From the NCBI GenBank assembly GCA_910585805.1, contig CAJUFB010000055.1, forward strand, positions 1 to 26,198: DNA of 26,198 bases, read 5' to 3'. Origin of the DNA: an uncultured Acetatifactor sp. GTDB lineage: Bacteria; Bacillota; Clostridia; Lachnospirales; Lachnospiraceae. A program made the translations under genes and the position numbers. The notes beneath the pieces are model-generated. The model was not told the origin of the DNA. It saw only the letters and a list, made by a program, of their open reading frames with translations, and did not search any database. Positions 15,005 through 23,103 of the stretch are shown here, in pieces (positions within the stretch are counted from its first letter, which is position 1; each line of letters opens with the position of its first letter).

Positions 15005-15931
15005 TCAGGAGCCACAGAGAACCTTTACCCCATGCCATATCACATCATCATACGCCATCCCACGGGACGAGGGCGTAGCCTGCATGACGGTAATCAGCCG
15101 CTTTTCCGGGAAAACATGAATCCGTTGGCCGCCATAGCCCCGGCAGGCATACCAGCCTTCTCCCAGCCAGAAGAGAAACCCGTAACCCGGATCGGCTGCA
15201 GAGGGAGTAAGCGCTTCCCGCAGATAGCTTTCGGAGACGATGCGCTGCCCTTCATATCTTCCGGCCTCCAGGCAAAGTCGGCCAAGCTGCAGCATCTCCT
15301 TCGCAGTGAGGGCAGCTGGAAGCTGATCCTCTTCCCTGCCGCCGCCCACGCTGTAATAGATGCCACAAGGGCTTTTATACCATCTCCCGCTACAAATGCC
15401 CAGCGGAGCATATATTTCCCTGTCAATAAAATCGTACAGATCGCCGCAGACTGTCTCCAGCACTGCGGTGAGGAGGATCACATCAAATTCCTTATAATTA
15501 TGGCGCATCCCCGGCAGATCCGCGACTGCGCAGTCGGCAATATGGGAGAGCCAGTCCCCGCTGCGCCGCAGCTGCTCCATCATTGGGCAGTGGTAATGGA
15601 TGCCGCCGTTCCAGTAGATACCGGAGGTCATTGTCAGCAGGTGCCGCAGGGTAATGAGCGGGTGAAGCGGATCCCGGCCTTCCTGCAGCGCGGGAATATA
15701 ATCAGCCACCGCCACGTCCAGACCAGGCAGCAAGCCACGGTCAAGCGCGACTCCGGCAGCCAGGGAAAGGATGCTTTTGACCACGGAGTTCAGCACGTTC
15801 CGTCTCTGTGCCGTAAAGCCGTTATAGTAATTTTCAGCCAGGATTTCGCCGTCCTGCCAGAACAGGACACTGTTGATCTTGCGGTAATGTTTCTGATGAA
15901 TGAATCCGCTGATTTCTTCTGATAACATCAT
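15005..15931 (-). CDS. Beta-lactamase-fold serine hydrolase
   Basis: The 308-residue protein belongs to the class C beta-lactamase/penicillin-binding-protein-like family. The nucleophile motif is Ser49-Val-Val-Lys52 (SVVKSILSLAAG), followed by LITLRHLLTMTSGIYWN and the second-motif Tyr in HNYKEFD. The third-motif region is YGGQRIHVFPEKRL. There is no signal peptide, so it acts in the cytoplasm; likely roles are esterase or peptidase, not antibiotic hydrolysis. The ATG is preceded by AAGGAGG at 6 bases and overlaps the stop of the UvrA-like gene (ATGA), so the two are cotranslated. The C-terminus appears complete. Confidence 0.85.
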   Translation of the reverse strand: MMLSEEISGFIHQKHYRKINSVLFWQDGEILAENYYNGFTAQRRNVLNSVVKSILSLAAGVALDRGLLPGLDVAVADYIPALQEGRDPLHPLITLRHLLTMTSGIYWNGGIHYHCPMMEQLRRSGDWLSHIADCAVADLPGMRHNYKEFDVILLTAVLETVCGDLYDFIDREIYAPLGICSGRWYKSPCGIYYSVGGGREEDQLPAALTAKEMLQLGRLCLEAGRYEGQRIVSESYLREALTPSAADPGYGFLFWLGEGWYACRGYGGQRIHVFPEKRLITVMQATPSSRGMAYDDVIWHGVKVLCGS

Positions 15932-18441
15932 GGCAATCCTCCTTCCTTTCCCGGCGCGTCCAAATATTTCCCGATGATAGAAGCCGGATTATCCCGAAGT
16001 TCCGCCGGAGTCCCCTGTGCAATCACCCTGCCGCCCTCCGTGCCGCCCCCCGGTCCCATCTCAATCAAATAATCACAGCTGGAAAGGATGTACGAATCAT
16101 GCTCCGTAATCAGTACCGACGCCCCTTGCTGTACCAGCTCGTCCAGTAGCTGCAGCAGCCGCTCACTGTCGGAATAGGAAAGCCCGGTGGTAGGCTCGTC
16201 CAGAATATAGAGCGCATCCTTTGTATTCTTCCCCTTTGCCAGCTCCTTTGCCAGCTTGATCCGTTGGCTCTCCCCGCCTGAGATGGTGGGGGTTGCCTGA
16301 CCCAGCCGGATATATCCCATGCCCACTCGCTGCAGGATCTCCAGAAGCCTGCAGATGCTCTCGTCCTTGCCTGTGAAAAAATCCCTGGCTTCATCCACGC
16401 TCATCTCCAGGATTTCGCGGATATTTTTCCCGTCAAGAAGCACCTCCATCACCTCCGGCACATAGCCGGAGCCCCCGCAGCTGTCGCAGGTAATGTCTAT
16501 AAAACTGCCAAAGCCAACATGGTAATGGATAACTCCGTCGCCCTTGCAGCGGGGACAGCCGCCTGTGCTGTTGACGGAGAACATACCCGCCGTCCAGCCA
16601 CGCTCTGCTGCGTCCTCTGTCCCGGCAAACATGGCGCGGATGCGGTCGAACATTCCGGTGTAGGTGGCCGGGCAGGAGGTGCGGCTGCGGCCGATGGGAC
16701 GCTGGTCAATGACATAGCAGCGGCGCAGAAACTCGCTGCCGGAAAGACTGACCGGGAGATGCCGACAGGATCCGCTGTGGGACGCCGACAGATCCGAACC
16801 GGAGGGATATGCCGTCTCTCCATCTGGGAAATCGATATCGGAAGCTGCTGCTTCTTTCCCGCCGTCCCCCTCCCGGCTATCCTCTCCCGCGACACATTTT
16901 GATTTCAGAATTTCCTTCAGCTTCGGCACAAGGGTATCCGAAATCAGGCTGGATTTTCCGCTGCCGGAGACTCCGGCAACTCCCACCATAATCCCAAGAG
17001 GCAGATGCACGGTCACATCCCTCAGATTGTGAATATTTGCATGTGACAGAATCAGCTCTTTTTTGCCGGTCGGCCGGAAAGCGTCTTTTACCGGAAAGCC
17101 TTTTTCCGCCGCCAGATAAGGGGCAGTGCGGGAATCCCGACATTGCAGAAATTCCTGAAAGCCGCCCTCGTAAATTTTCATGCCCCCGCGGGTGCCTGCG
17201 TCCGGCCCAATATCAATAATATAATCCGCAGCGCACATAAAATTTTTATCGTGCTCTACCGCCACTACCGTATTTCCGTTATCTACAAGACGTCTGATAA
17301 TATGAATCAGATTTTCCTTTTCCGTTTCATGCAGGCCGATGGTGGGCTCGTCAAACACAAAGATAATCGAGTCCATCTCCGTGATTATGTAGGATGCCAG
17401 AAAAAGCCGCTGAATCTCGCCGCCGGAGAGCGTGGGAAGCGGGCGGGACAGCGCCAGGTGGAACAGACCCACATCAATCATGCAGGAGAGCTTTAAGCGC
17501 AGCTCGCCAATCAGCGGATTCCGGGCATCATCGCAGTCCAAAAAGAAATCATACAGATCCCGGATATACATATTCTCAAGCTCTGTGATGGTCTTGCCGT
17601 GAAAGGTGGTGTGTGCCGCCTGTTCGCCCAATCCTGTGCCAAGGCATTTCGGGCAGACACGCCTCGTCATCATGCCCTCGTTCGTCAATATGCTTGCCAG
17701 TCGGCCCGATGTAGAAAGTGCGCCGTTTGCCAGCATCGTGATCCAGGGAATGATTCCCGGAAATTTGGACTGCCCATGATCGCCATATTTCAGCAATGCA
17801 AGCTGCTGCGAAGACAACTCCCCCACCCTGCTGTTCCAGAGGTCAAAGCCATACCGCATACAAAACTCAGACACCATGCGCTTCGTGTCGCTGCGCCGTC
17901 CAAGCCCGCAGGCAATATCACAGACCAGCTGCTCCCTGTCGGCAAACATCCTAACCTCATCAATGGAATGAATCATTCCCTTGCCCAGACATTTCACGCA
18001 CATACCTTTTGCAGCGCCCCGCTGGAACATGGAGACATCGAGGGGCAGCCCGTCGTCATACGCTGAATCACGTTCCCCATAGTTGGCAAAAAGCGCCGCC
18101 AGCATATGGCTGATTTTAATGCGGGTGCCCACAGTACTGCGGGGATTGGACTGCCGGATAATGCGCTGTTCCACCGCCACGGTGGGCGACAGCCCGGTGA
18201 TGGAGTCAAAACCCGGCACAGCGTCGATCATAAACTGCGTGTCGGAGAACATCAGGTAACGGCGTTTGCCTTCCTCGTAGAGCGTGTCGAAAGCAAGACT
18301 TGATTTCCCGCTGCCGGAGACACCGGTGATTACCGTGAGCCGGTGCTTTGGGATGGATACATCAATTCCTTTCAGATTGTGAATGCGCGCACTTTTAATG
18401 TGGATATATCCGTCCTTCGGTGCTTTATCTGCTTCCTTCAT
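15928..18441 (-). CDS. UvrA-like twin ATPase (UvrA2/drug-resistance type)
   Basis: The 837-residue protein has two ABC ATPase units of the UvrA family: Walker A GVSGSGKSS at 40-48, signature LSGGEIQRL at 338-346, Walker B DEPTIGL at 364-370; second unit Walker A at 490-497, signature ISGGESQR at 720-727, DEPTTGL at 748-754. Zinc-type CxxC pairs lie at 148/151, 263/266, 629/632 and 652/655. It is about 100 residues shorter than standard UvrA (about 940). The region between the first Walker A and first zinc module is much reduced, as in UvrA2-type proteins that do not engage UvrB. Known relatives protect against DNA-binding drugs. It is cotranscribed with the serine hydrolase and lies downstream of an AraC regulator with a drug-binding-type domain. 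Confidence 0.92.
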   Translation of the reverse strand: MKEADKAPKDGYIHIKSARIHNLKGIDVSIPKHRLTVITGVSGSGKSSLAFDTLYEEGKRRYLMFSDTQFMIDAVPGFDSITGLSPTVAVEQRIIRQSNPRSTVGTRIKISHMLAALFANYGERDSAYDDGLPLDVSMFQRGAAKGMCVKCLGKGMIHSIDEVRMFADREQLVCDIACGLGRRSDTKRMVSEFCMRYGFDLWNSRVGELSSQQLALLKYGDHGQSKFPGIIPWITMLANGALSTSGRLASILTNEGMMTRRVCPKCLGTGLGEQAAHTTFHGKTITELENMYIRDLYDFFLDCDDARNPLIGELRLKLSCMIDVGLFHLALSRPLPTLSGGEIQRLFLASYIITEMDSIIFVFDEPTIGLHETEKENLIHIIRRLVDNGNTVVAVEHDKNFMCAADYIIDIGPDAGTRGGMKIYEGGFQEFLQCRDSRTAPYLAAEKGFPVKDAFRPTGKKELILSHANIHNLRDVTVHLPLGIMVGVAGVSGSGKSSLISDTLVPKLKEILKSKCVAGEDSREGDGGKEAAASDIDFPDGETAYPSGSDLSASHSGSCRHLPVSLSGSEFLRRCYVIDQRPIGRSRTSCPATYTGMFDRIRAMFAGTEDAAERGWTAGMFSVNSTGGCPRCKGDGVIHYHVGFGSFIDITCDSCGGSGYVPEVMEVLLDGKNIREILEMSVDEARDFFTGKDESICRLLEILQRVGMGYIRLGQATPTISGGESQRIKLAKELAKGKNTKDALYILDEPTTGLSYSDSERLLQLLDELVQQGASVLITEHDSYILSSCDYLIEMGPGGGTEGGRVIAQGTPAELRDNPASIIGKYLDAPGKEGGLP

Positions 18442-18497
18442 TTTTATGTTTCATCCCTCTTTTTTGTTTTAGACGCATCATGCCTCGCATAATGAAA

Positions 18498-19448
18498 TTA
18501 TACCCTACCCCGCTTCATACACGCTGAACTTTTTTTATCATCCTTTTCAGTGGGCTCCGAAGGGCTAAAACCCGCATGGGACAAGGGCGCGAACCATTCC
18601 ATCAGACAGTATTCCCCATTTATTACCGGGACTTGTTCCAAATGAGTATACCGGCTGACCCCTGGGAATGCCTTCCTGCCGAAAACATATTGGCCGATGA
18701 GGCGGTACATCCTGTGCGCCGTCTGTTGGGAAAGCTCACGGTAATGGTGCTTTCCGATATAATGAAATTTGATGCACTGGCAGCCGCCGAAAACCGCTGT
18801 CTCCACTCCGCTGAAAGAAGCCTGCTTCCCGTGGAAGTCCTTCCCACACTGTTCGATTGCAGTAAAATAGCGGGAATAGTCCCTACCGTCCCGGAAATGC
18901 TCTGTCAGCCCATAATAGATGCCTGATTCCTGCCCGCCCGGCAGCATGGGACGGACACCATCCCAAAAATCAAGCGCTGCCTCCGGCGCCATCCATACGG
19001 AATCCTTATACGGAATATTATGCCATGTTCCAAGCAGCCGGATTTCCGGAAGATATACGGCCTTGGGGCCAAACAGTCTCCCCTCGTTGCAGACAGTACC
19101 ATAATTCTGAATCGGAAGAAGAATGGGCAGTTCCGTCTCTGTGTCCCGGTATCGGCCGGGAGTGACCCCGAATTCAGCCCGAAATGCCCGGGCAAACGAC
19201 TGCTCATGTTCAAATCCGAAATCCAACGCAATTTCCAGGACTGTTCGGGATTTATCCTGCAGGGCCGTCACACTCTCCGTAAGCCTGCGCCTGCGGATAT
19301 ACTCCGCCGGTGTCATGCCATAGGCAAACTGAAACAGGCGTGACAGATGCACAGTTGAAAACATCGCCACGCCTGCGGCCTCCTCCAGGCTGATTTTCCG
19401 GTGCAGGTTTGCTTCTATAAATTGGAAAAGAGGTTCAAATTGTATCAT
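18498..19448 (-). CDS. AraC-family regulator with effector-binding domain
   Basis: Two helix-turn-helix units of AraC type occupy the N-terminus (ISLEEAAGVAMFSTVHLSRLFQFAYGMTPAEYIRRRRL and VLEIALDFGFEHEQSFARAFRAEFGVTPGRYR). A GyrI-like effector-binding domain follows from about residue 130. This order (DNA-binding domain first) is that of the SoxS/Rob type regulators. I prefer the ATG at 19446-19448, which has GGAG 11 bases upstream; an ATG at 19484 adds 12 residues but has no site. The gene is on the same strand and 56 bases upstream of the UvrA-like gene, so it is the likely regulator of that operon. The ligand is unknown. Confidence 0.88.
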   Translation of the reverse strand: MIQFEPLFQFIEANLHRKISLEEAAGVAMFSTVHLSRLFQFAYGMTPAEYIRRRRLTESVTALQDKSRTVLEIALDFGFEHEQSFARAFRAEFGVTPGRYRDTETELPILLPIQNYGTVCNEGRLFGPKAVYLPEIRLLGTWHNIPYKDSVWMAPEAALDFWDGVRPMLPGGQESGIYYGLTEHFRDGRDYSRYFTAIEQCGKDFHGKQASFSGVETAVFGGCQCIKFHYIGKHHYRELSQQTAHRMYRLIGQYVFGRKAFPGVSRYTHLEQVPVINGEYCLMEWFAPLSHAGFSPSEPTEKDDKKSSACMKRGRV

Positions 19449-19484
19449 TTTTACTGTATCTCCAAATGCGGATTTTTCATACAT

Positions 19485-19737
19485 CTATGATAATATTCTT
19501 CTCAGACGCTCTAACCCCTCGGTCAGTTCATCATACTTCAAAACTTTTTCCCGTAAAGGAATCGGGTAATAATAAATATCGGATTGGGCAAGTAAGTTTG
19601 CTTTCGACTAAGTAGCCGTTTAAAATTTCATTCACAATTAGATTGCGGTTTGTTATTTCCTTTTTGCGTTCCGTGATGACTTCATCGGCAATGCCATTTA
19701 TGATCAGCTCCGCAGTATTTGCCATACTCGTGAGCAT
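19485..19737 (-). pseudogene. MocR-type (GntR/aminotransferase) regulator, C-terminal remnant
   Basis: The frame gives MANTAELIINGIADEVITERKKEI and NLIVNEILNGYLVESK. One base later the coherent reading continues as SDIYYYPIPLREKVLKYDEL and TEGLERLRRILS to a stop at 19485. This matches the C-terminal end of the aminotransferase-like domain of MocR regulators. A single-base frameshift near 19590 and the loss of the N-terminal three quarters make it a remnant. It ends just before the AraC gene. Confidence 0.5.
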
Positions 19738-19758
19738 AAATTGTCATGCAGACAATTT
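19738..19758. repeat. Perfect inverted repeat upstream of the GNAT gene
   Basis: AAATTGTC (19738-19745) and GACAATTT (19751-19758) flank ATGCA. The 8-bp perfect arms with a 5-base centre look like a dimeric repressor operator. It lies 60 bases upstream of the GNAT start, at the edge of the MocR remnant. Confidence 0.55.
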
Positions 19759-19817
19759 TACTATTGTTTGTTTTTGTTTGCAAGAGCATAATGAAAAACA
19801 GAACGGAGACGTACTTT

Positions 19818-20261
19818 ATGGAATATTTAAAAGCCAAAAGAGAAGATTTAGACCAAATCTATCAATTAGTGCAGGAAACTATCCAAACCATATATCCTCA
19901 ATATTATCCGGAGAGCATCGTAGATTTTTTCTGTAATCTTCACTCAAAAGAAAATATTGCCGCTGATATAGAAAACAGCTATGTAAGGGTATTAGCTTTA
20001 GATAACCTTTTGATAGGCACAGGAACTTTTTCAGAAAATCATATTTCAAGACTGTTTGTACTTCCCAATTTTCAAAAGAAGGGATATGGAAGCCATATTA
20101 TGCAATGTCTTGAAGAGGAAATATCCGCTAAACATCATTTTGCTATGCTGGATGCCTCGCTTTGTGCTACTTGTTTTTATGAGCATAAAGGATATAAGAC
20201 TATTTCGCATAAGGAATTATCAACCGACACTGGTTTTTCTTTGGTGTATGGAATTATGTAA
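19818..20261 (+). CDS. GNAT family N-acetyltransferase
   Basis: The 147-residue protein starts at the ATG at 19818 (GGAG 9 bases upstream), which matches the normal family start MEYLKAKREDLDQIYQL. The acetyl-CoA binding motif A is seen as ISRLFVLPNFQKKGYGSHIMQCLEEEI, with the QKKGYGS pyrophosphate loop. Then follow LDASLCATCFYEHKGYKTISHKEL. The acceptor substrate is unknown. It appears intact, which is unusual in this stretch. An upstream ATG (19746) is less likely, since it adds a Phe/Leu/Cys-rich segment without homology. The next gene remnant follows in the same frame. Confidence 0.85.
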   Translation: MEYLKAKREDLDQIYQLVQETIQTIYPQYYPESIVDFFCNLHSKENIAADIENSYVRVLALDNLLIGTGTFSENHISRLFVLPNFQKKGYGSHIMQCLEEEISAKHHFAMLDASLCATCFYEHKGYKTISHKELSTDTGFSLVYGIM

Positions 20262-20624
20262 AAGCCATTAACAGTCAGCAGCACCCGAATATGTTATGAG
20301 GGAAACTTTTTTGTTCCTGTAACAAACACGGAAAATGGGGAAGTCAATAATCAAACCCTATTTACATATCACCAAAACGGAACTACTTTATGGGCAGAAT
20401 ATTATGGTGGAGAAATAAAAAAGGGGACAATAATTGGGTTAGTCGAACCGAATGGAGAATTAGACTTTTACTGCCAGCACATAAATCAAAGCAACGATAT
20501 ACGGGTTGGAAAATGCCATAGTGTACCACGCTTTTTGGATAATGGAAAAATAGAACTATCCGAGCAATGGCAATGGCTGAATGGAGATAAATCAAAAGGC
20601 TTATCAACTGTCCGGGAAAAGTAA
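20262..20624 (+). pseudogene. Start-less gene of the family annotated as N-acetylglutamate synthase
   Basis: From about 20295 a fully open frame reads YEGNFFVPVTNTENGEVNNQ, then TLFTYHQNGTTLWAEYYGG, GTIIGLVEPNGELDFYCQHI, KCHSVPRFLDNGKIELSEQW and WLNGDKSKGLSTVREK. From memory this matches short Firmicutes proteins of about 110-115 residues often labelled n-acetylglutamate synthase. The function of that label is doubtful. There is no Met in the whole frame and no GTG or TTG at the expected place. An ATG one base out of frame lies at 20291-20293. So a one-base indel at the start probably inactivated it. It follows the GNAT gene in the same frame after one stop. Confidence 0.7.
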
Positions 20625-20723
20625 TTTATATTGGATACTATAAAATGGATAACCAACATATATTTCTCTTAATCAGCGGAAATACAAACCGTACTTACTG
20701 AATTCTCCTGAACTATCAGCCGG

Positions 20724-20852
20724 CCAGCAATGTTTCAGAATATCCTTTTCGGATATTCTGAAACGCTAGCTGGGGACACCCCAGACCCCGGCAAAGGCAG
20801 CAAAATCTCCGCCAGCGGAAATTTTGCACTTTGCGAACATGCCTTCGGCATG
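20724..20852. repeat. Cluster of four hairpins, oriT candidate
   Basis: Four consecutive stems occur in 130 bases: GTTTCAGAATATCC (20732-20745) with GGATATTCTGAAAC (20751-20764), extended by CCAGC/GCTGG (20724-20728, 20769-20773); CTGGGG/CCCCAG (20770-20775, 20779-20784); GCAAAAT.TCCG with CGGA.ATTTTGC (20800-20827, one mismatch); CATGCC/GGCATG (20838-20843, 20847-20852). No supported gene overlaps. Close inverted repeats near a relaxase gene are typical of origins of transfer. The gap 20625-20723 holds nothing else recognisable. Confidence 0.55.
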
Positions 20853-20989
20853 GCTTTCCCAGGCACAGCCCGGTAAGTTCCTTTACTATTTTCCCTGCAT
20901 CATATCTTCCCTCCATAAAAATCTGCACTCCGCCCAGATTCCCCTTCTTCAAAAATCATAATCCAATCTGAACAGCGTTCCGACAACAC

Positions 20990-21037
20990 AAAAAATCCGG
21001 GGAACCTCTTCCTTCAAAAAAGGAAAGTTCTCCCCGG
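20990..21037 (-). terminator. Intrinsic terminator (minus strand)
   Basis: On the minus strand an imperfect 18-pair stem (CCGGGGAGAACTTTCCTT against AAGGAAGAGGTTCCCCGG) is followed by ATTTTTTGTG. The stem lies 22 bases past a stop at 21059. The gap to its left up to 20853 holds only a short doubtful frame. Confidence 0.75.
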
Positions 21038-21058
21038 CATCCCTGTCTCATAAATTTT

Positions 21059-21297
21059 TCACTTCCACGCATCAACACCCATAAATTCGTCCAAAAGTGC
21101 AACGGTGTGGCAAAGACAATTAAATCCGCAGCTTCTATCTTCGGGACAAGATTATTAAAGCTGTCCTTCTGTATGCAGGGCTTCCCATACCGGCAGGCAT
21201 TGCAGCCCAGGCAGCCGTTTACTTCATTTTTCATCAGGGATATAATCTCAACCTTGTGTCCTGCGTCTTCTGCTCCTTTTGCAAAACTCAAAACCAG
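21059..21297 (-). pseudogene. Flavodoxin-fold NADPH-dependent FMN reductase fragment
   Basis: The frame reads SFAKGAEDAGHKVEIISLMK, then GCLGCNACRYGKPCIQKDSF and AADLIVFATPLHFWT. This is the middle of a small flavodoxin-like oxidoreductase of the iron-sulfur flavoprotein type; the four Cys of the CxxCxxCx4C-like block are visible. The N-terminal FMN phosphate loop (GSPRxxGNT) is missing, cut at about 21295. After PLHFWT the reading switches to another frame, LDEFMGVDAWK, whose stop at 21059 is followed by the terminator. Both ends are therefore junctions. Confidence 0.72.
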
Positions 21298-21305
21298 CTG
21301 CGCCG

Positions 21306-21404
21306 CTGGACGAGAAAGCGGACGTGGTTTTTTCTAATGCCGTCTTCCACTGGATTGACGAAAAGGACCAGCAGGCCATGCTGTCAAATATCTATCGCAA
21401 CCTG
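21306..21404 (+). pseudogene. SAM methyltransferase sliver
   Basis: A 33-codon plus-strand stretch reads LDEKADVVFSNAVFHWIDEK and DQQAMLSNIYRNL. This is the motif around beta-strand 4 of class I SAM methyltransferases (trans-aconitate methyltransferase-like). It lies between the cut flavodoxin gene and the cut relaxase gene, on the opposite strand to both. Nothing else of the gene remains. Confidence 0.65.
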
Positions 21405-22520
21405 TTCATAGCCTTTTCCTTTCCCGGCCTGGAGCTTCGCCTGAATATCCACCAGGAGGTTTACTTTCCTGTCCTTCTTCCGGGTTTTTGCCATCCGTTC
21501 TCCCTCCAGAGAAACCGACTTTGACCCCTGCTTTGGTTTCCACCCTGATGCGCTTTGGTTCCGGTTCTCAAAATGACCTCCGCCAGGCATGTTCTGATGT
21601 TCCTCTCCCTGGCGCGGATTCCCTGCGCCCCAATCACTGCCCGCATCCTGAAAGTTTCCTGTAGCGTAAGGAGCCGCCTTTCCATGCCGCTCTGCACTCT
21701 CCCGGCTCTCCGTCTGCTGCTGTTCCCTGCCGGGAGCCTTATGCCGAGCCACAATCCTCTCCCGCATCGCCTCTTCCGTGTACTCCTCCCCCAGACGGAA
21801 AGAACGGGTAAAACGCTCCTGTCCGGGGGCGCGGAATTCCAATGATTTCCCCCGATGCTTTACCTCATAGCCGTTTTCCCGCATCCGGGCCAGGAACTCT
21901 TCAAAATCACCGCATCCGGGCAGCTGGCTGTCAATCGTATGGCGCAGGCGCTCCTTGAAGCTCCTGCCATGCTGTACCGCTCCCTTCTCCCCCTGGGACA
22001 GGGTCCGCTCCCGTTTCGGCTCCGGGATGGAGAGTCCGTGGGCAAGGCAGATCCGGTCATTGATCCGCCGCAGCACCTTCACGGAGTCCTTCACGTTCTT
22101 AAACTTGCCGTCGCACTCCAGGTTGGTACTATTGATTTCGATGTGGTTATGGATATGGGCTTTGTCCTCATGGGTATAGACCACGAACTGGTGCTGCCCT
22201 TTGGTGAATTCCATGGCAAGCTCATAGCCGACCCTGTTTGCGTCCTCCGGCGTAATCTCCCCTGGCTTGAAGGACTGCATCACCCGGTACATGGTCACGT
22301 CACGGTCTTTGGGCTGGCTGCGTCCGGTAGAGGCTTCATAGAGGGCCTTCGCCGCCTCGAATTCCGCGGCGGCGGTTTCCGGGCTGCACATATAGGAAGA
22401 GACAAGCTTCCCTTCCCGGGTCTTGTCCGGATTCTCGTCATAATCAAGCCGTGCCTCCATAGACTGCCTCCTGCCCTGTCCCGGGGCGGCTTTCCGGGGT
22501 AGGAGCTTCACAACTGCCAT
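21384..22520 (-). pseudogene. Relaxase/mobilization nuclease, C-terminally truncated
   Basis: The 378-residue frame has a complete MOBP/VirD2-like relaxase domain: an N-terminal Tyr-rich segment (Tyr27, Tyr43), His110, then THEDKAHIHNHIEINSTN with the metal triad His117/His122/His124. The relaxase nicks oriT through a tyrosine and pilots the strand during conjugation. The ATG (22518-22520) overlaps the upstream TOPRIM frame by 13 bases. Coherence ends in KLQAGKGKGYE near 21410; full-length relatives continue with a helical region of at least 60 residues. The last residues QVAIDI come from foreign sequence. The nuclease domain itself appears whole. Confidence 0.88.
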
Positions 22521-22800
22521 ACTGCGCCTCCCCTCCCTGCTTTTTCCGCCATCATCTTCTGCAGGAGTTCATTATAGTCCTTTCCCATAGAAGCAGGAGG
22601 TGGGCAATTCCGAATGTCAAACGTCCTCCCGGAAAGCTCCGGTGCTTCCTGGAGGACACTGTGGATTCTCTCCATAGCTGCAAGCCCCGCCCTGTCATGA
22701 TCCAGACATAGGCTTATCCTGCAGACAACCGGATGGTCTTCCAGAAATCGAAACAATGCGCCAGGTGCCGTACCGCCCAGGGAAAGATGTTCAAGACCCA
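22508..22800 (-). pseudogene. TOPRIM/DUF3991-type protein, C-terminal fragment
   Basis: From about 22800 the frame reads EHLSLGGTAPGALFRFLEDH, CRISLCLDHDRAGLAAMERI and SMGKDYNELLQKMM. LCLDHDRAG is the TOPRIM DxD motif and GKDYNELL the typical end of DUF3991/TOPRIM proteins, which act like primases in conjugative elements. The N-terminal zinc finger and DUF3991 parts are missing. The upstream gene runs into it in another frame, so the two were joined by a deletion near 22780-22800. Confidence 0.75.
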
Positions 22801-23097
22801 CCGGCTCTGTGCCAGGTAATAGATGAGCTTTGCCCTCATCTTCCGCTCCCCCAGCCACAGGCTGCAGTCAAACTCAAGGGATGGGTTCCCGGCATAACGC
22901 TTCATCTCCTGGGAGTGTACCGTGATCTCCTTTATCACTTGAATCTCCCCATCCTCATCCTCTATCTTTAACATCAGGGGCGTAATTTTCCCGGTGCTGG
23001 TGAACCAGCATTCACAGGCCACTTCCTTCTGTTTCCCTTTGACCGCCCCCGCGTCCGCAGGATGCAGGCCTGTACCTGTCCCAAATGCCATAGCCAT
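22780..23097 (-). CDS. Small mobilization-block accessory protein
   Basis: The protein starts MAMAFGTGTGLHPADAGAVK with GGGAGGG upstream and contains EVACECWFTSTGKITPLMLK, then EITVHSQEMKRYAG and EFDCSLWLGERKMRAKLIYY. It ends near SRWVLNI, about 105 residues. I have seen this type in clostridial mobile elements next to Y-family polymerases and TOPRIM proteins; its function is unknown. After WVLNI the frame runs out of register into the TOPRIM fragment (to 22714), so a few C-terminal residues may be replaced. Confidence 0.6.
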
Positions 23098-23103
23098 CCC
23101 TCC

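Noticed and set aside
15032..15922. Plus-strand frame of 296 codons opposite the serine hydrolase
   Set aside because: Antisense shadow of a gene with clear catalytic motifs; no recognisable domain.
15005..15931. Antibiotic-resistance beta-lactamase
   Set aside because: No signal peptide and cotranslation with a cytoplasmic UvrA-like ATPase; the fold family includes many esterases and peptidases.
20716..20952. Minus-strand frame of 78 codons across the hairpin cluster
   Set aside because: It runs through four hairpins and has no recognisable family; a short opening part could be real but is not supported.
21855..22502. Plus-strand frame of 215 codons opposite the relaxase
   Set aside because: Antisense shadow; the relaxase motifs on the minus strand are unambiguous.
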